The position numbers and the translations under genes were made by a program. From the NCBI GenBank assembly GCA_007258455.2, contig VDFB02047230.1, positions 153,747,797 through 153,811,796 on the forward strand: a stretch of 64,000 nucleotides of DNA. The letters are read 5' to 3'. Below are positions 11,501 to 23,712 of the stretch, in pieces. Below the pieces are notes generated by a model. That model had not been told where the DNA came from. It saw nothing but the letters and a program-made list of their open reading frames with translations, and searched no databases. Source of the stretch: Sequoia sempervirens (taxonomy: Eukaryota > Streptophyta > Pinopsida > Cupressales > Cupressaceae). Positions within the stretch are counted from its first letter, which is position 1; each line of letters begins with the position of its first letter.

Positions 11501-12750
11501 ATATCTATAACCTTGTAATCCCACAATCTTGAACTAGCATGTAATACTAGATCACGGTGAATTGATAGTGTAGTCTCAAAAGTCACACAACCTAGAAAGG
11601 AGTCACACAATCTAGAGTGGATTCTTGTACATTCACACTACTTTGATCAAAGAGTTTTAATTCAGTAAATGATTGAGAGTCATCTATCACATACACTACT
11701 CAAGGTCAATTTTTATTAAGGCTATCTTAAGCTACACATAGGTATTTCCTTTAATGGATAATTTGTCATCCCATATAACCTACAACCATATTAATCTACT
11801 TGGAATTAACTACTTTACTGGTAAGTACACAAGCTAGGCATTCCTTCTAAGGATAGTTCATCATCCTAGATAACCTACATACTTGGATAACTCAACTTAC
11901 TTGTAAGTATATCATTTCCTCTCCCATACTGGATTCCCTCTCCTAGGATAAATCATAAGTTTTATAGCAAGTACGTACACAAGCACCCTCCCATACTGGA
12001 TTATTTATCCTAGCAATAAGACAATATTTTCGATTTAAACTAATAACTTAGCTGAGTGTACCTCAAGTGACTCTTGCATTCAAATCAAGGCTAGTATATA
12101 ATAACTAAGATACACACCCAACTCCTACTATGGAGTAAGTATAACACTGCATCCATATTCAAACATGTCTATTATATTTAAATACCTATGTTGTACCATA
12201 TGAACATAATTAAATACCTTTGTTAGGTAATTTCTTTGACACATTTAGGATAGTTAAATACTTGTGTCTAGCTACCTTTTCGACATATCTAATTCAATCA
12301 AGTATTTATGTCAAGAAAACTCTCCTAACCTAGAGTACTTACAAACACATTATAATAACACCCTAAAAGCTTTAATTCTCATATCCAAGACACTCTCAAT
12401 TATTTTTATTGCACTTATAGAAAAGACATTTAGACAATATAAAAATCAAATCAATTCCAAAAAAATATAAAGAAGAAGAATTCCCCATGCCTGTTTACGC
12501 TTATCCCAAATTGATGACAAAGTTGTTTCCACTTCCAGCTCAATCTAGTTTCTTGAATTTAGTTCCTAGTCCCTTAGAAGAAGATAATTTCCTTACAAAA
12601 ATTCCCTCTTTCCCACTCTTAGAAATCACTAACAAAAATGACGTATTCCTTGGGTAGAATAGGTTTCACTCAAAATGTAAACAACTCTAAAAAATGTGAA
12701 CACTGATGAAAACTAATGTCACTCAAAAACATGAAGGTTGATGATATCAA
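11501..12750. other. Intergenic, loose internal repeats
   Basis: Between about 11750 and 12010 the words 'acctac', 'tggataact', 'gtaagta' and 'cctcccatactggatt' recur at intervals of 60-140 bases, indicating a decayed repeat. No coding homology was seen. It may be the degraded LTR of the adjacent Gypsy relic, but no end motif supports that. Confidence 0.3.
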
Positions 12751-12751
12751 T

Positions 12752-12834
12752 TGTCACTTAGAAAATGATGAATGACTGTAGATAATGTCACTCAGAAAAT
12801 GATGAATGATTGTAGATAATGTCATTAAGAAATA
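12752..12834. repeat. 34-bp tandem duplication
   Basis: Two 34-base units (12752-12785 and 12786-12819, beginning tgtcact-agaaaatgatga) differ at two positions. A partial third copy follows (tgtcattaagaaat). Confidence 0.85.
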
Positions 12835-13635
12835 TACGTATATGGAAAATAACATAGACTGGTAATCACAAACTGCGAGTGAAATGAAATGAAAGAGTAA
12901 TGTAGAATATGAATGAGTGAATTTTGAATGCATACGATGAATGAGCACCATCAATAATAAATGATGAAGGTTGGGCGACAATTTATAGGGCCTCAACCTC
13001 CAACAATTCCCTCATGTTTTGGCATGTGGTTTTCTACCACTGCTATATGAAATATTTAAACCAAAAGGTGGTGTGATTTCTCTTCCCTACTCAATTTTTA
13101 ATAAGGCGAGTCGACCTTTATTTTATGCCAGCACTAAGAAGACAAATTCAAAGGCACATGGTGAAATTGTACCAATCAACACCTACAAGAACAATTTTTA
13201 GATGTGGCGCCAGACTTCAGTAATGGAAAATTTAAAAGATATAAGAGAAAAGGTCATAATATAAATCTTGTACACATAACCTATTTCATAGGAAGAATTG
13301 AAAGAGCTCCCATCTGTGTTGGATTTGATCATTGCCAAAGACTTTGTCAAAAACACATTTACATCTGCGTTGGATTTACTAGGCACACGACTTCTCAAGC
13401 GTTGTTTTCAAATTTTGTTTCATTCCAAACATTAATTGATATGATATATTTAATAAATATTTTGTTTCAAATGTCCAATGATATGATTCAGGATATATTT
13501 TGATTCAATAATTTTTTGAATTTCATAGTTTGAATGATAAATATTCAATTGATTTGGAGATAATTCGATTTCCATAGAAGAATGATAAATAATTATATAT
13601 TTTATTATATATGTATAGTTATAGTTTTAAATATA
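12835..13635. other. Intergenic, no recognised gene
   Basis: Two short plus-strand frames (13019-13201 and 13204-13503) lie back to back. Their predicted peptides match no family that I know and codon use looks random. I treat them as chance frames. The sequence becomes increasingly AT-rich toward 13636. Confidence 0.4.
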
Positions 13636-13905
13636 TTAAACATATATAACTATAATATATATATATATATAATTACATATATATGTATTTAACAAATATA
13701 TATATCGTGAGCCAGTTAGCATACATCTGATATTTATACATATATATACACACACATATATATATATACATACATATATACACACACATATATATATACA
13801 TATATATATATACATATATATATACATATGTATATACATATATATACATATATACATATTATATATATATACACATATATACATATTATATATATATATA
13901 TGCAA
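13636..13905. repeat. Compound (TA)/(CA)/(ACATAT) microsatellite
   Basis: A long patchwork of tatata, acacac and acatat words. Open frames across it encode only Ile/Tyr/Met/Cys repeats and are artefacts of the simple sequence. Confidence 0.9.
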
Positions 13906-14084
13906 ATTCAGAAGGAAATAATATTATTATTATTAATATCCACATAATATAAGATGTGTATCTTTTATTATCTTATACACAAAAATAATAATACGTGTAT
14001 ATTTTTATACACATGTACTTATATTATATATATACATATGTACACTTCTCCATTAAGCATTAACACTTGTAAGTGTATCTATAT

Positions 14085-14086
<2 letters not shown>

Positions 14087-14163
<77 letters not shown>
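14087..14163. repeat. (AT)n microsatellite, about 77 bp
   Basis: An uninterrupted TA run, with further TATA-rich sequence on both sides to about 14380. Confidence 0.95.
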
Positions 14164-14167
<4 letters not shown>

Positions 14168-14949
14168 AGTATATTCATTATATGGTAATACGATAATTAA
14201 GTAATCTATTTGACATAGAAAGATCATGACCTCTAGTGTCTATTCCCACACATGTATATACACGCATAGTCGTTTCCTCATGTATGTACCTCGGTGAGTA
14301 TTTATACTCACATATATGTGCATTTTCTAATGCTCTCATACATAGGTCCATGTATATGTATTTATATATATGCCCATAGTCATTATATGCTTTATGTTTG
14401 TATGAAATGGTGTAAAGGTATCCATTCACAATTCCCAAGTCTCAACCCAAGCACAATCAACATAATGTCAAAAGGAAGGACTCAAAACTCAAATATAAAC
14501 ATCACCCAATACAACATGTAGAAGTAACAAGACTCTCAATGTAGACTCATGGGTTAAGGATGACTTACCTATTACCCACACAGACTGAATTAGTTCATTC
14601 AATCTAAGGTGTGTGTTTATGCTCAAATAGTTACATTTACCGATTACTCGACCAAGATCTTCTACCGAGTGATACTTCCCCTTTGCCTAGAGCAATGGTT
14701 CATAGACCTACATCCACTAACAGATGCTTTCGGAAGTCATATGTTCATAACATAAGCATTATACCTAAACATTTCAAAAGTTAGAATACTCACAATTCAA
14801 TAACCTCTATTCTCATTTATGCAATATTCCACCATGAATAACATCAATTGAGATAACATCAAATGAAACAACTTAAAATGAGATAACATTTATATTGATA
14901 ACAAGGTAAAAGCATCATTAATTCATCTCTAGAATTCACATTACATTCA
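14164..14949. other. Intergenic, possibly outer part of family A LTR
   Basis: No supported gene. The right part (14560 onward) changes smoothly into the LTR described next, so the true LTR edge may lie in here. I could not find a TG start with a matching target-site duplication. Confidence 0.3.
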
Positions 14950-15667
14950 CATTTACCCTATGTAGTAATTGTAAATAGTAGTTTCATAATTTGGGGTGTA
15001 ACACCATGAGAGATAAACATGGATAAAAGTTTCCAAAACGCATAGATAAAATAGAAAAGCCACAAGATAACACAAGATATACCCTAGAAAAACCCTCAAG
15101 AGGGAAAAACCCAGCCTCCAAAAGCATCCATACTCCATCATATTATTCAACAATAAACCAATACAAGAGTTAAAATGAATACCTCTTAAGCATCAAGCCC
15201 TCCAATGCATTTCCATGTGTCCAAGCGTGAATCCACACATCCCATACCATGCTTCACAAATGCACTCCTCAGAAAGACTCAATAATGACAACCAACACAT
15301 TCAACCAACCTAAACCACTAAATGTGTTTGCTTTTACAGACACAAGCTCACACAAAATAGAACTAGTGGTAAGGTAAAACCATGTACCACAAAACCATGT
15401 GAATACAAAACCACTAACCCCTTATTTAATATTGGGTACTAAAACATCACATTATTTAATATTTCCCTAATATTAAATTATTAACATATGTATCTCACAC
15501 ATTAAATAATAATACAATGTTACAATACAACATCAAGTGGTCCCCCAAATAATTACCTAGTGCACGATTAACCACACCACCAAGGTGCATCACAACTAAA
15601 TAATTATTTAATTACAATATTGTGATAAATCAATTTATGCAATGGTGTACAACACCATATCCCAACA
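14950..15667 (-). mobile_element. 3' LTR (partial) of a minus-strand Copia-type element, family A
   Basis: On the minus strand an LTR start TGTTGGGATATGG lies directly after the polypurine tract at 15668-15679. About 550 bases further in, the strand reads ggatgcttttggaggctggg followed by tttttccctcttgaggg, the R-U5 signature also found in the plus-strand copy at 32450-32510. The far end of the LTR was not located. The matching 5' LTR was not found either. Confidence 0.6.
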
Positions 15668-15679
15668 TTCTCCCACTTG
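15668..15679 (-). promoter_or_regulatory. Polypurine tract, family A minus copy
   Basis: The minus strand reads caagtgggagaa directly before TGTTGGG. The identical 12-mer precedes the LTR start of the plus-strand family A copies (30116-30127 and 31614-31625). It is the second-strand primer site expected at a Copia 3' end. Confidence 0.8.
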
Positions 15680-18185
15680 TTGTATACATTGCATAAGGGA
15701 TCAATACATGAAATACATCATCATATCCATACATGAAACCACATGAATCTGTAACATGCTCTCATGCTCTATCAAGATACCTGCAATAAGAACAAAGTGA
15801 TCACCATCTCAAGCAAGAACTCCTATCATCCTCCAATGTGCCACCTATGGAAGAAAAGGAACATTCCAAGGTGAAGATGCACTAATCCATGAGAAAAAGC
15901 ATCAAAACCAAGTGATAACAAAGGATCTAACCAAGTTGCTATCAACTGAAAAACCCACATGATCATAAATAGCATCCACAACACATGCTAATGCATCCAA
16001 CCATCCATATCTCCAAGGTATCGATATATCAACAAACTCATGCCAAGAACATATGCAACATGTAAGCTATAATCAAGCTCCCTATATCAAATCTGTCAAT
16101 GAAGAACATACATATCCAAGAACTCCCATTGCATAGGTAATGTCAAAGCATATCAAGTCTACCAATCAACACTATACATAAAGGTGTGATGAGTAAATCA
16201 AAGCATGAAGTACAAAGAAAAATAGCAATGATCCACACATGCAACCTAAAGAGCTACATAATCTCTCACAACATGTTGCCATCATGCTCCCCAACCATAT
16301 GAAAGGAACCATGAAGAAAGAAACCTATAAACCATAATGTCCTTCTACCAACACCTCAAAAGTGAAATGTTGCATCAAGTATGATCTCCTAATTACCCCA
16401 AATGAAAAGCCTCAACAACATCCATAACACTTAATCTCAAAGATCAAGTACAATATATGAATCAATGTAGTAATGCCAATATGGATGTAAGTATCTCTAA
16501 TCAAGAGGATATAACTCAAGGTAACCATCCCCAATATTGGAAATCAGCCCATAAACCATCTCCTAACAATCCTCATCAAAGAATGATATCATAAACTCAA
16601 ATGCACAAGGAGATAACCATGCCATAACATCCCTCAAAATGAATCCTCCATAACTATCTATCCATAGCTCAAGATCCATATCTATGAAATATAAAACACA
16701 TGTTAAACCAATATCAAATGAGTATTCATGATCAATCACCATGAATTGACTCAATCCCATGAGAAATCAAAGCATAAAACATAACACATCTGAAAGATAT
16801 AATGGGAAAATACCTCTCAATTCATAAACTGCCGAGTAGACCAAGAGTGGGGAATGAGAATAATCCTCCAGGATAACCAAGCCATCATGACTCACTCCAA
16901 GAAAAATATCATCTATCGATCTATAATGAAATCACGTCCATATCTAGGTGAAGGCTCCTCGGTCTTCCTGCTAAAACCTCCAAAGAGTAATTGTCTCAAG
17001 CAAATGTCTCTAACCACAAGATAACTCCAATCATCACCTACATCTCTAAGTATCCACAAGCACCTGTAACTGAACAATACATACCAAACTACAAATGCAA
17101 CATTGTACCATCATGAAGTAATCAAGAAAATGATCAATGTAATCAATACAAAGAGAACTGCCAAGATCAATGTCAAAGCTCCAACTACATAATCAAGAAC
17201 CTATCATGAAAACATGATCTAACCATCTCCTCCTAGGAGATCACATGCACCGTAACATACATCTTGGCCTCAAGATAACCCATATCATGCCAAAACTCTA
17301 AGCTAGCATCAAGAGTAAACCATGACATAATATCAAACATACTCTAAACTAATAAAACATACCTCCAATCACATGAGGATAGCCATACCCAATGATGCAT
17401 CCATGTCACTACCAACAACTCCCACTGAACTATGGTATGAGCTACACATGGCATCATGACAACCATCTCCTCAATGAAGATAATCTAGGTCTACACACAC
17501 TCAACTACAATGTCAATAACATACAAGTAAACCAAGTTCTCCAAGCCAAGAAGATACATACAACTACCAAAAAAACATCACAAAACAATCCAATTCTACA
17601 CCACCAAGTCATCACTATCAAAATATCCCACTGAAAGTGTATAACCATTGAATGTAACAAGCTATCATGACATCACGATCAAACCACATGCTATAAGTCC
17701 CATCACTTGACTAATCAAATACTCTAACCATCCATCCCCTCAATCCCAAGGCAACATACCAATGTACAAATGACCAAATACATGGCCAACTAATGAAATT
17801 TGCAACAATGAATCAAACCTGTTGGATATAGATAGTTCACATCTGAGTCATCCCACTGCAACTGAATGGGTGATCAATCTATACAATTTCATAACTCATA
17901 GATCAAACCACTGAAACATGTAAACTCATCATCAAATTAGTAATCTACAAACCAAGATATTAAAGAAGATAATCCTGTAGGAATCAAGACTCAAACACCA
18001 AATCAACCTCAAATATGATATCCCAACCATGTCCACAAATGAGTAATCATAGTCAAGGAACCAAATAATCATCAAGAAGATAATAGCAATTTTCTAACAT
18101 CAATCATATCACCACCAAACAACCACATACATGATCATGTCGTGTCACTGCATCAAATGTACCTACATGTTCATGACACCATAAC
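15680..18185 (-). mobile_element. Family A internal 3' region, minus strand, left half
   Basis: This is non-coding DNA with a strong strand bias: the top strand is very poor in G and rich in A/C. It is homologous to the plus-strand family A copy. For example, the reverse complement of 16800-16860 (cattccccactcttggtcta...) matches 28812-28870, and that of about 16560-16690 matches 28915-29010. I judge identity at roughly 75-85 percent by eye. No surviving pol motifs were seen. The Copia element at 18191-26474 interrupts it, and it resumes at 26475. Confidence 0.6.
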
Positions 18186-18190
18186 CATAG

Positions 18191-19086
18191 TGTTGGCAAC
18201 ACAATGTCAGACAACTGAGAGGGGGGGTGAATCAATTGTCCCAGAAATTAAACTTATTCAAATTATTCTCAGATGTGATAAGTAAACATGAAACCATAAA
18301 CCATCACAACATCGAAAACACACATAACACCAAGATTTTTACATGGAAACCCTATTAGGGGAAAACCATAGTGGAGGTTAGTCCACAAGATTATACACTG
18401 TTAAAACTATAGAGATTAGAACAACTACATGTCAGCTTCAACAAAATAATAAAACATGTACGAACTGTCAACCCAAATCAATAAACAATTATCAATGCAA
18501 ATAAACCAATGTTGGCCTCAACATAGTAAGGACCCAAAACAACATCGTCAAACACAAGACACCTTCAAAAATTATTCCTTGAATATTCGAAACACACTAT
18601 AATCACCTTGTTGGCCATGAACATGAACACACAAGAGAAAATCACCAATCGTGAGCACAACGATCAATGCATACATGCAAAAAAGATAGAGCATGATCTA
18701 GAAACATCCACAAACATCATGAATCACTACACAAGCATCCACAACAACTGAACTTAGTGGAATCACATCGTCTTCTTTTAGGAACACCAACTGAAGCAAC
18801 AAAATAACTGTTAGAACACAACTACTCATAACTCAATCAAATCTTAATGCGGATCTCTAAAAATTTACATGGATAAACTAAATATACTCGAAAACAAACC
18901 CATTAAACTACAACCTTTGATCATCAATATACCGAGCTAGAAACCATACTGAACTTCACTACACCACTGAAAAACTACAACTTATTTATAACAATTTTCT
19001 CAATATCCTTGACATATACAACCTTAAAGACATTAATGCTAATAGTGTTGACATCAATGACAACCACATATCAGAAACATCCAACG
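18191..19086 (-). repeat. Copia 3' LTR
   Basis: 896 bp, matching the LTR at 25257-26474 throughout its length except for a missing block of about 322 bp (after about 18410; equivalent to 25471-25790 of the other LTR). The missing block includes the TATA region. The outer end on the minus strand is CCAACA-like, here mutated (CGTTGG start on the minus strand at 19086). Many substitutions between the LTRs indicate an old insertion. Confidence 0.88.
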
Positions 19087-19101
19087 ATCTCCCACTTTGG
19101 C
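19087..19101 (-). promoter_or_regulatory. Copia polypurine tract
   Basis: The minus strand reads gccaaagtgggagat immediately before the LTR, the typical plant Copia second-strand priming site. Confidence 0.8.
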
Positions 19102-19419
19102 ATTAATGGCAACACATGATGTGAAAAACACCATCAATGCAACTGTCTCTTAGCACTTTCTCCCCCTTAGATTCTGACTCTTTTCTCTTCAACTCTTTTA
19201 CAAGATTCTTCTCCCCACCAATTTTTTCACATGACTCTTCTCCCCCTTTGACATCAATGAAAAAGATACACAAGATATGAACCACATATTTGAACATCCG
19301 ACTACTCCCCCTAAGTAGCAACCACCACAACATCAATCTGGATCAAGATATGACTATGAAATGCACAGACTGATGCAAGACAATGCATATTAATTCTAAT
19401 TATTAGGGAAAATCACCCC

Positions 19420-21116
19420 TAACTTCCCTCTAAGATACTTAAAAGTATCCTTAGGCAAAGGCTTGTAAATATATCTACAAATTTGTTCCTTAGTAGGCAC
19501 ATACTCCAATTTGACTTCTTTTCACTCACCTTCTCTCTCAAAAAGTGAAACTTGATAGATATATGTTTGGTCTTTGAATGTAGCACCAAATTCTTAGAAA
19601 TGTTAATTGGAATTGAATTATCATAGAATATGGCAATAGGTTCATCATAAAAAACTTTTATATCTTTCAACATCTACTTCATCCACAATACTTGAGTATA
19701 GTTGTTAGCAACATCAATGTATTTTGCCTCTACAGTAGATAAATAAATGACATTCTACTTCTTACTTAACCATGAAATCAACTTCTTTCCCAAGAAAAAT
19801 GCACCACCATTGGTTATCTTTCTGTCATTCACATCTCTAGCCCAATCAACATCGGTAAAGGCACTCAAATTAAGATCATCATCTTTAGGATACCATAGGC
19901 CAAAATCAATTGTCCCCTTCAAGTATCTTAAAAATCATCTTCATAGCTGTCAAATGAGATTCCTTAGGATCAACTTGAAATCTTGCAACAATGCATACGA
20001 CATTCATGATATTAGGTCTAGTTTGAGTCAAATAAAGCAATCCACCAATCATTGATCTGTATCTAGTTTGGTTTTCTTTCAGAGAGTCATCATCTTGTGT
20101 CAACTTGCATCTTGTCACCATGGGTGTACCATCTGGCTTTGAATCTTCCATACCAAACTTCTTCAACATTTATTTCACATACTTGGACTAAGATATAAAG
20201 ATCCCTTTATCTAACTGAGTAATTTGCAATCCCAAAAAGAATTTCATCTCTCCAATAATATACATCTCAAATTCACTTTGCATCTCATCAAAAAAATTCA
20301 TGCACAAACTACCATATCCTACAAAAATGATATCATCAACAAAGACTTCAACAATCAACTCTTTATCATGATCAATCTTGAAATACAGATTACTATTAGC
20401 AACACCTTTGTGAAATCCAAGCTTAAAAAAATACTTTTCCAATTTGGCATACCGTGCTCTTGGGGCTTGCTTAATTCCATACAATGCTTTCTTCAACCGA
20501 CAAACAATATCTCCCTAATTAGTCAATTGAAATCCATCAAGTTGCTCAATATACACTTCTTCTTCCAGTTCTTCATTTAGAAATGCTGACTTGACATCCA
20601 TCTGATAAAAACCTTGTAGTTTTTGTAAGTAGGATAAGCAAGAAACAATCTCATAGCTTCAATCCTAGCAACTAGAGAAAAAGTTTCTCCAAATTCAATT
20701 CCTTCCATCTGAGAGTATCCTTTACACACCAGTCTTGCTTTGTTTCTAACAACTTCACCTTTCTCATTCAATTTATTCTGAAAGACCCATTTAGTTCCAA
20801 TTACATTTTTATGCTTAGGTCGAAGAACAAGAATCCATGTATCATTCTTTCAATCTGTATCAGTTCTTCTTTCATCACTTCCATCCAATGTTCATCTTTG
20901 CATTCTTCATTGACATTACTAGGCTTAGTCTTTGAAATTAAACAATATTCTTCTGCAATTCTTCTCCTAGTTTGAACACCTTTGTTCTTATCACCAATAA
21001 TCTGATCTTCTGAATGATTTATTCTTACATGCCTCAGAGTCTTTGGATGTTCTTGAACTTCAGGCTCTTGTGATTTCACTTCAACACTTTCACTTGTTTC
21101 CTCCTCTTGATTTTCC
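19420..21116 (-). pseudogene. Copia reverse transcriptase and RNase H
   Basis: Read downward from 21116. A linker (HPKTLRHVRIN, DEHWMEVMKEEL) leads into RT block KGEVVRNKARLVCKGYSQ, then KKALYGIKQAPRARY. The catalytic loop reads VFVDDIIFVGYGS, a variant of YVDD. After EFEMYIIGEMKFFLGLQI come GTPMVTRCKL and the YRSMIGGLLYLTQTRP block. RNase H follows with STVEAKYIDVANNYTQVLWM and LVLHSKTKHISIKFHFLRE, the usual Copia C-terminus. Stops or frameshifts occur near 20575, 20500, 20186, 19905 and several places between 19905 and 19700. The enzyme cannot be made as one chain. Confidence 0.92.
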
Positions 21117-22045
21117 TAATTCACCGGAATGATCTGAACTTGATTTAAAGTATGAACTTTCTTTCCCTTATCTGTACTATCATTTTGATCATCTGAATTA
21201 TATCTGTAGGTTTTGGATTGTGTACCTACGTCTTCATCAACCTTGACATTAGCACTTTCAACCACTTTCCTCAATTTCTTATTGTAGCACTGGTAGGCCT
21301 TAATCTTAGTAGAATAACCAAGAAAGATTCCTTCATCACTTCTAGCATCAAACTTCCCTATATCTTCATCTCTTTTGATATAGCATTTACTCCCAAAGAC
21401 TTTAAAGTATCTAACAACAGGCTTATGACCATACCATAGCTCATAAGGAGTCTTACCAGTATCACCTTTGATTTGTACCTGATTGAGAGTGTAAACAATA
21501 GTACTCACAACTTCTCTCTAATAGATATGAGGAACAGTTCCTTCCAGCATCATAGTCCTAACAACTTCTTCAATTGCCATGTTCTTCCTTTCCACAACTC
21601 CATTTTGTTGAGGGGTATGTGAAGTAAATAATTGTCTCTTTATTTCATGTTCTTCAAAAAAATAATTAAACTCACCGAAAGTGAATTCACCACCTCTATC
21701 TGATCTTAGACAATTAATATTCAAACCTGTCTTTGTCTCAACCATAGCCTTAAAGATTTTGAATTTCTCTAGATCTTCAGATTTTTCCCTCAAGAAAGTA
21801 ACCCACATTATTCTAGAATAATCATCAATAAGTAACATGAAATACCTATATCCTTCTAAACTTCTGACTCTAGAAGGACCACACAAGTCAGTATGTGCAA
21901 GCTCCAACAATTCATTTGAACAATGTTGTTTTCTCTGGAATGAAATTCTAGTTTGCTTTCCTAACTGAAATTCCTTGCATATGGTATTAGTAGGTTTCAC
22001 CAACTTAGGAAGATCTCTCACTGCTTGAGTAGAACTTATCTTGAT
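21117..22045 (-). pseudogene. Copia integrase core
   Basis: The segment starts right after the nested solo LTR with IKISSTQAVRDLPKLVKPTN. The DDE core is visible: LAHTDLCGP (first Asp), LRSDRGGEF (second Asp) and PQQNGVVERKN (Glu). A stop follows VPHIY near 21516. The frame continues with GKTPYELWYGHKPVVRYFKV, FGSKCYIKRD and EGIFLGYST, the post-core region typical of Copia integrases. All three catalytic residues are kept although the chain is broken. Confidence 0.92.
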
Positions 22046-22654
22046 AATATTGTGATCAAGGGTTATTTACCTATCCCAAAAGATGCAAAAAAAAAAGAAT
22101 GCAAAGGAAGGAACAAAACTTCAACACCTCAAGATTGGGCCATGTTGAACTCAAACAAAGAGAGATAAAAACCAGATTTATACCTTGTATGAGTTGATCT
22201 CCTTGGTTGTCCCTTTGATAGTTGATGAATGTGTGCTCCTTGATGGCTAATAGACTTAAAATGGATGCAAAATTATCTAGATTAAATGATGAATGCAATG
22301 AGCTATTTGGGTATTTTGATAGATGAATGCAAATGCAAGTGATGAGAGCTTAAAGCATGCAACAATGAGAACATGAAAGTTGAAGAGATTGAGATTGAAT
22401 TGAAAATTTGATGAATGCAAGTTATGTATGTAAATGAGACAAGATCTTCTATTTTAAGGGAAGAGTCTCTAGAGGATTCAATAGTCAGGATCTTGCCAAC
22501 ATGAGAAATATGAAGGGATGTGGTGAGTTGAGGGCTCACAAGCCCTCACATCTTGCGATGTGGAAGGGGAGGCGTCATAAGGACAAGTGATGTGGAGAGA
22601 GGACATGTGAGGTGGAGGTACTTGCAAGTATCTTGAGATTAAGAGAGATTTCCT

Positions 22655-22990
22655 AAAAAAGGAAGTCCTTGTCCCTGTATGAGGGTGATGGTGACAAGTG
22701 AGAAATTTTAGAAAGTCCTCTCTTATCATTATGGGGATGAGAGAAGTTGTTGGAGGAATAAATGTGAATTTTAAATTCACATGATTGGAAGGGATAAGTG
22801 GTTGGGAGAATAAATGTGAATTTTAAATTCACATGACTATAAGTACCTTGTGGATAAGACAAGGTCCTTATAAAGGAAGCCCTTGTCCCATGTGATTGAT
22901 GTGACAAGTGAGAGAATTTAGAATTTCCCAATAGCTTGTATGGGGAAGAGAAATGCATTGAATGAATAAATGTGAATTTTAAATTCACAT
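22655..22990. repeat. Palindrome-bearing internal repeats of the solo LTR
   Basis: A block running from 'aaaggaagtccttgtccc' to 'tgtgaattttaaattcacat' occurs at 22659-22782 and again, diverged, at 22873-22990. An extra palindrome copy lies at 22815-22834. The 20-base word is its own reverse complement, so each copy can form a hairpin or serve as a symmetrical binding site. Confidence 0.7.
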
Positions 22991-23386
22991 AGGGAAGAGG
23001 TCAAGGCTCAAAAAGGAAAGCACTTATGAAAGTTTGAGTTGGAGGACATTCCAAAGATGACATGTGATTAGATTAAGGTTGTGCAAATAGGTGATTAAGA
23101 AGACTAATGAAGGATTAGAGGTAAGTGGAAAAATATGGAGGATGTGAAATTAATCCTGATTAAAGGTGTGCACATCCTAATCATGGATTACCTAAACTAA
23201 TCCATATTAGAAGAGGATTATGGAGGATGTGACAAGGAGAGAGAAAAGGGGGAATTTAAAATTGATTTAAATTCAAAAAGGTTAAATGACTAAATTAAAT
23301 AAATTGATATATTTATTTAATTTAGAGAGGAAAGGATGAAAGATAAAGTATTTAATTATTAAATTAAATACTTTAGGAACCTTAGG

Positions 23387-23614
23387 CAAAGGGGGAATAT
23401 TTTTTATTTTTTATTAGACTGTAGGAATCGGGTAGCACGACCCCCTATAAACTGCAGTGCGATTGGTAAATTTTTTAACATGACTGGTGGTGCTGGCGTG
23501 ACACCCTCTGGTACCATGGGGGTGGGGGAGACTAGACCTCGTGACCAACCTCCTTCTACAGGAAAGATTTAGCCAACTGAGCTAGGGCCCCAACCCCGAC
23601 AAAGGGGGAATATT
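23387..23614 (-). mobile_element. tRNA-derived SINE with 15-bp TSD
   Basis: The SINE body is 23402-23599 (198 bp), minus strand. Its head reads ggggccctagctcagttggc, a tRNA-like start with the A box TAGCTCAGTTGG (23573-23584). About 35 bases later comes a degenerate B box GGTCTAGTCTC (23528-23538; consensus GGTTCGANTCC). The 3' end is an A-rich tail (taataaaaaataaaaaat). A perfect 15-base target-site duplication, caaagggggaatatt, lies at 23387-23401 and 23600-23614. These are the hallmarks of a Pol III SINE moved by a LINE. The CpG-rich tRNA part is mutated, so the promoter is probably weak. Confidence 0.88.
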
Positions 23615-23712
23615 AATTAAATAAATAATTTAATTAATATTGATGGAATAGATGAATAAAGGAGATAGATTTGACCATATGGGAGTGGTGAAATTTGGAT
23701 GTCTACAAATAT

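Larger units (their letters stand above)
22046..23712 (-). mobile_element. Gypsy-type solo LTR nested in the Copia integrase region
   Basis: The LTR proper is 22051-23707 (1657 bp including a SINE). The minus strand reads TGTAGACATCC...GATCACA, and the 5-bp duplication AATAT (top strand) is at 22046-22050 and 23708-23712. Removing it together with one TSD copy rejoins the Copia frame exactly: HVNFYN then IIKISSTQ. Inside are three copies of the 20-base palindrome tgtgaattttaaattcacat (22763, 22815, 22971) within a diverged tandem duplication of about 200 bp. The terminal bases resemble the solo LTR at 6228-7216. Confidence 0.88.

Noticed and set aside
13636..14196. Open frames across the microsatellites
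   Set aside because: They encode only Ile/Tyr/Met/Cys repeats from TA/CA simple sequence.
23402..23599. A genuine tRNA gene
   Set aside because: Only the A and B box region resembles tRNA, the acceptor stem does not close, and the element has an A-rich tail and 15-bp TSDs, so it is a SINE.
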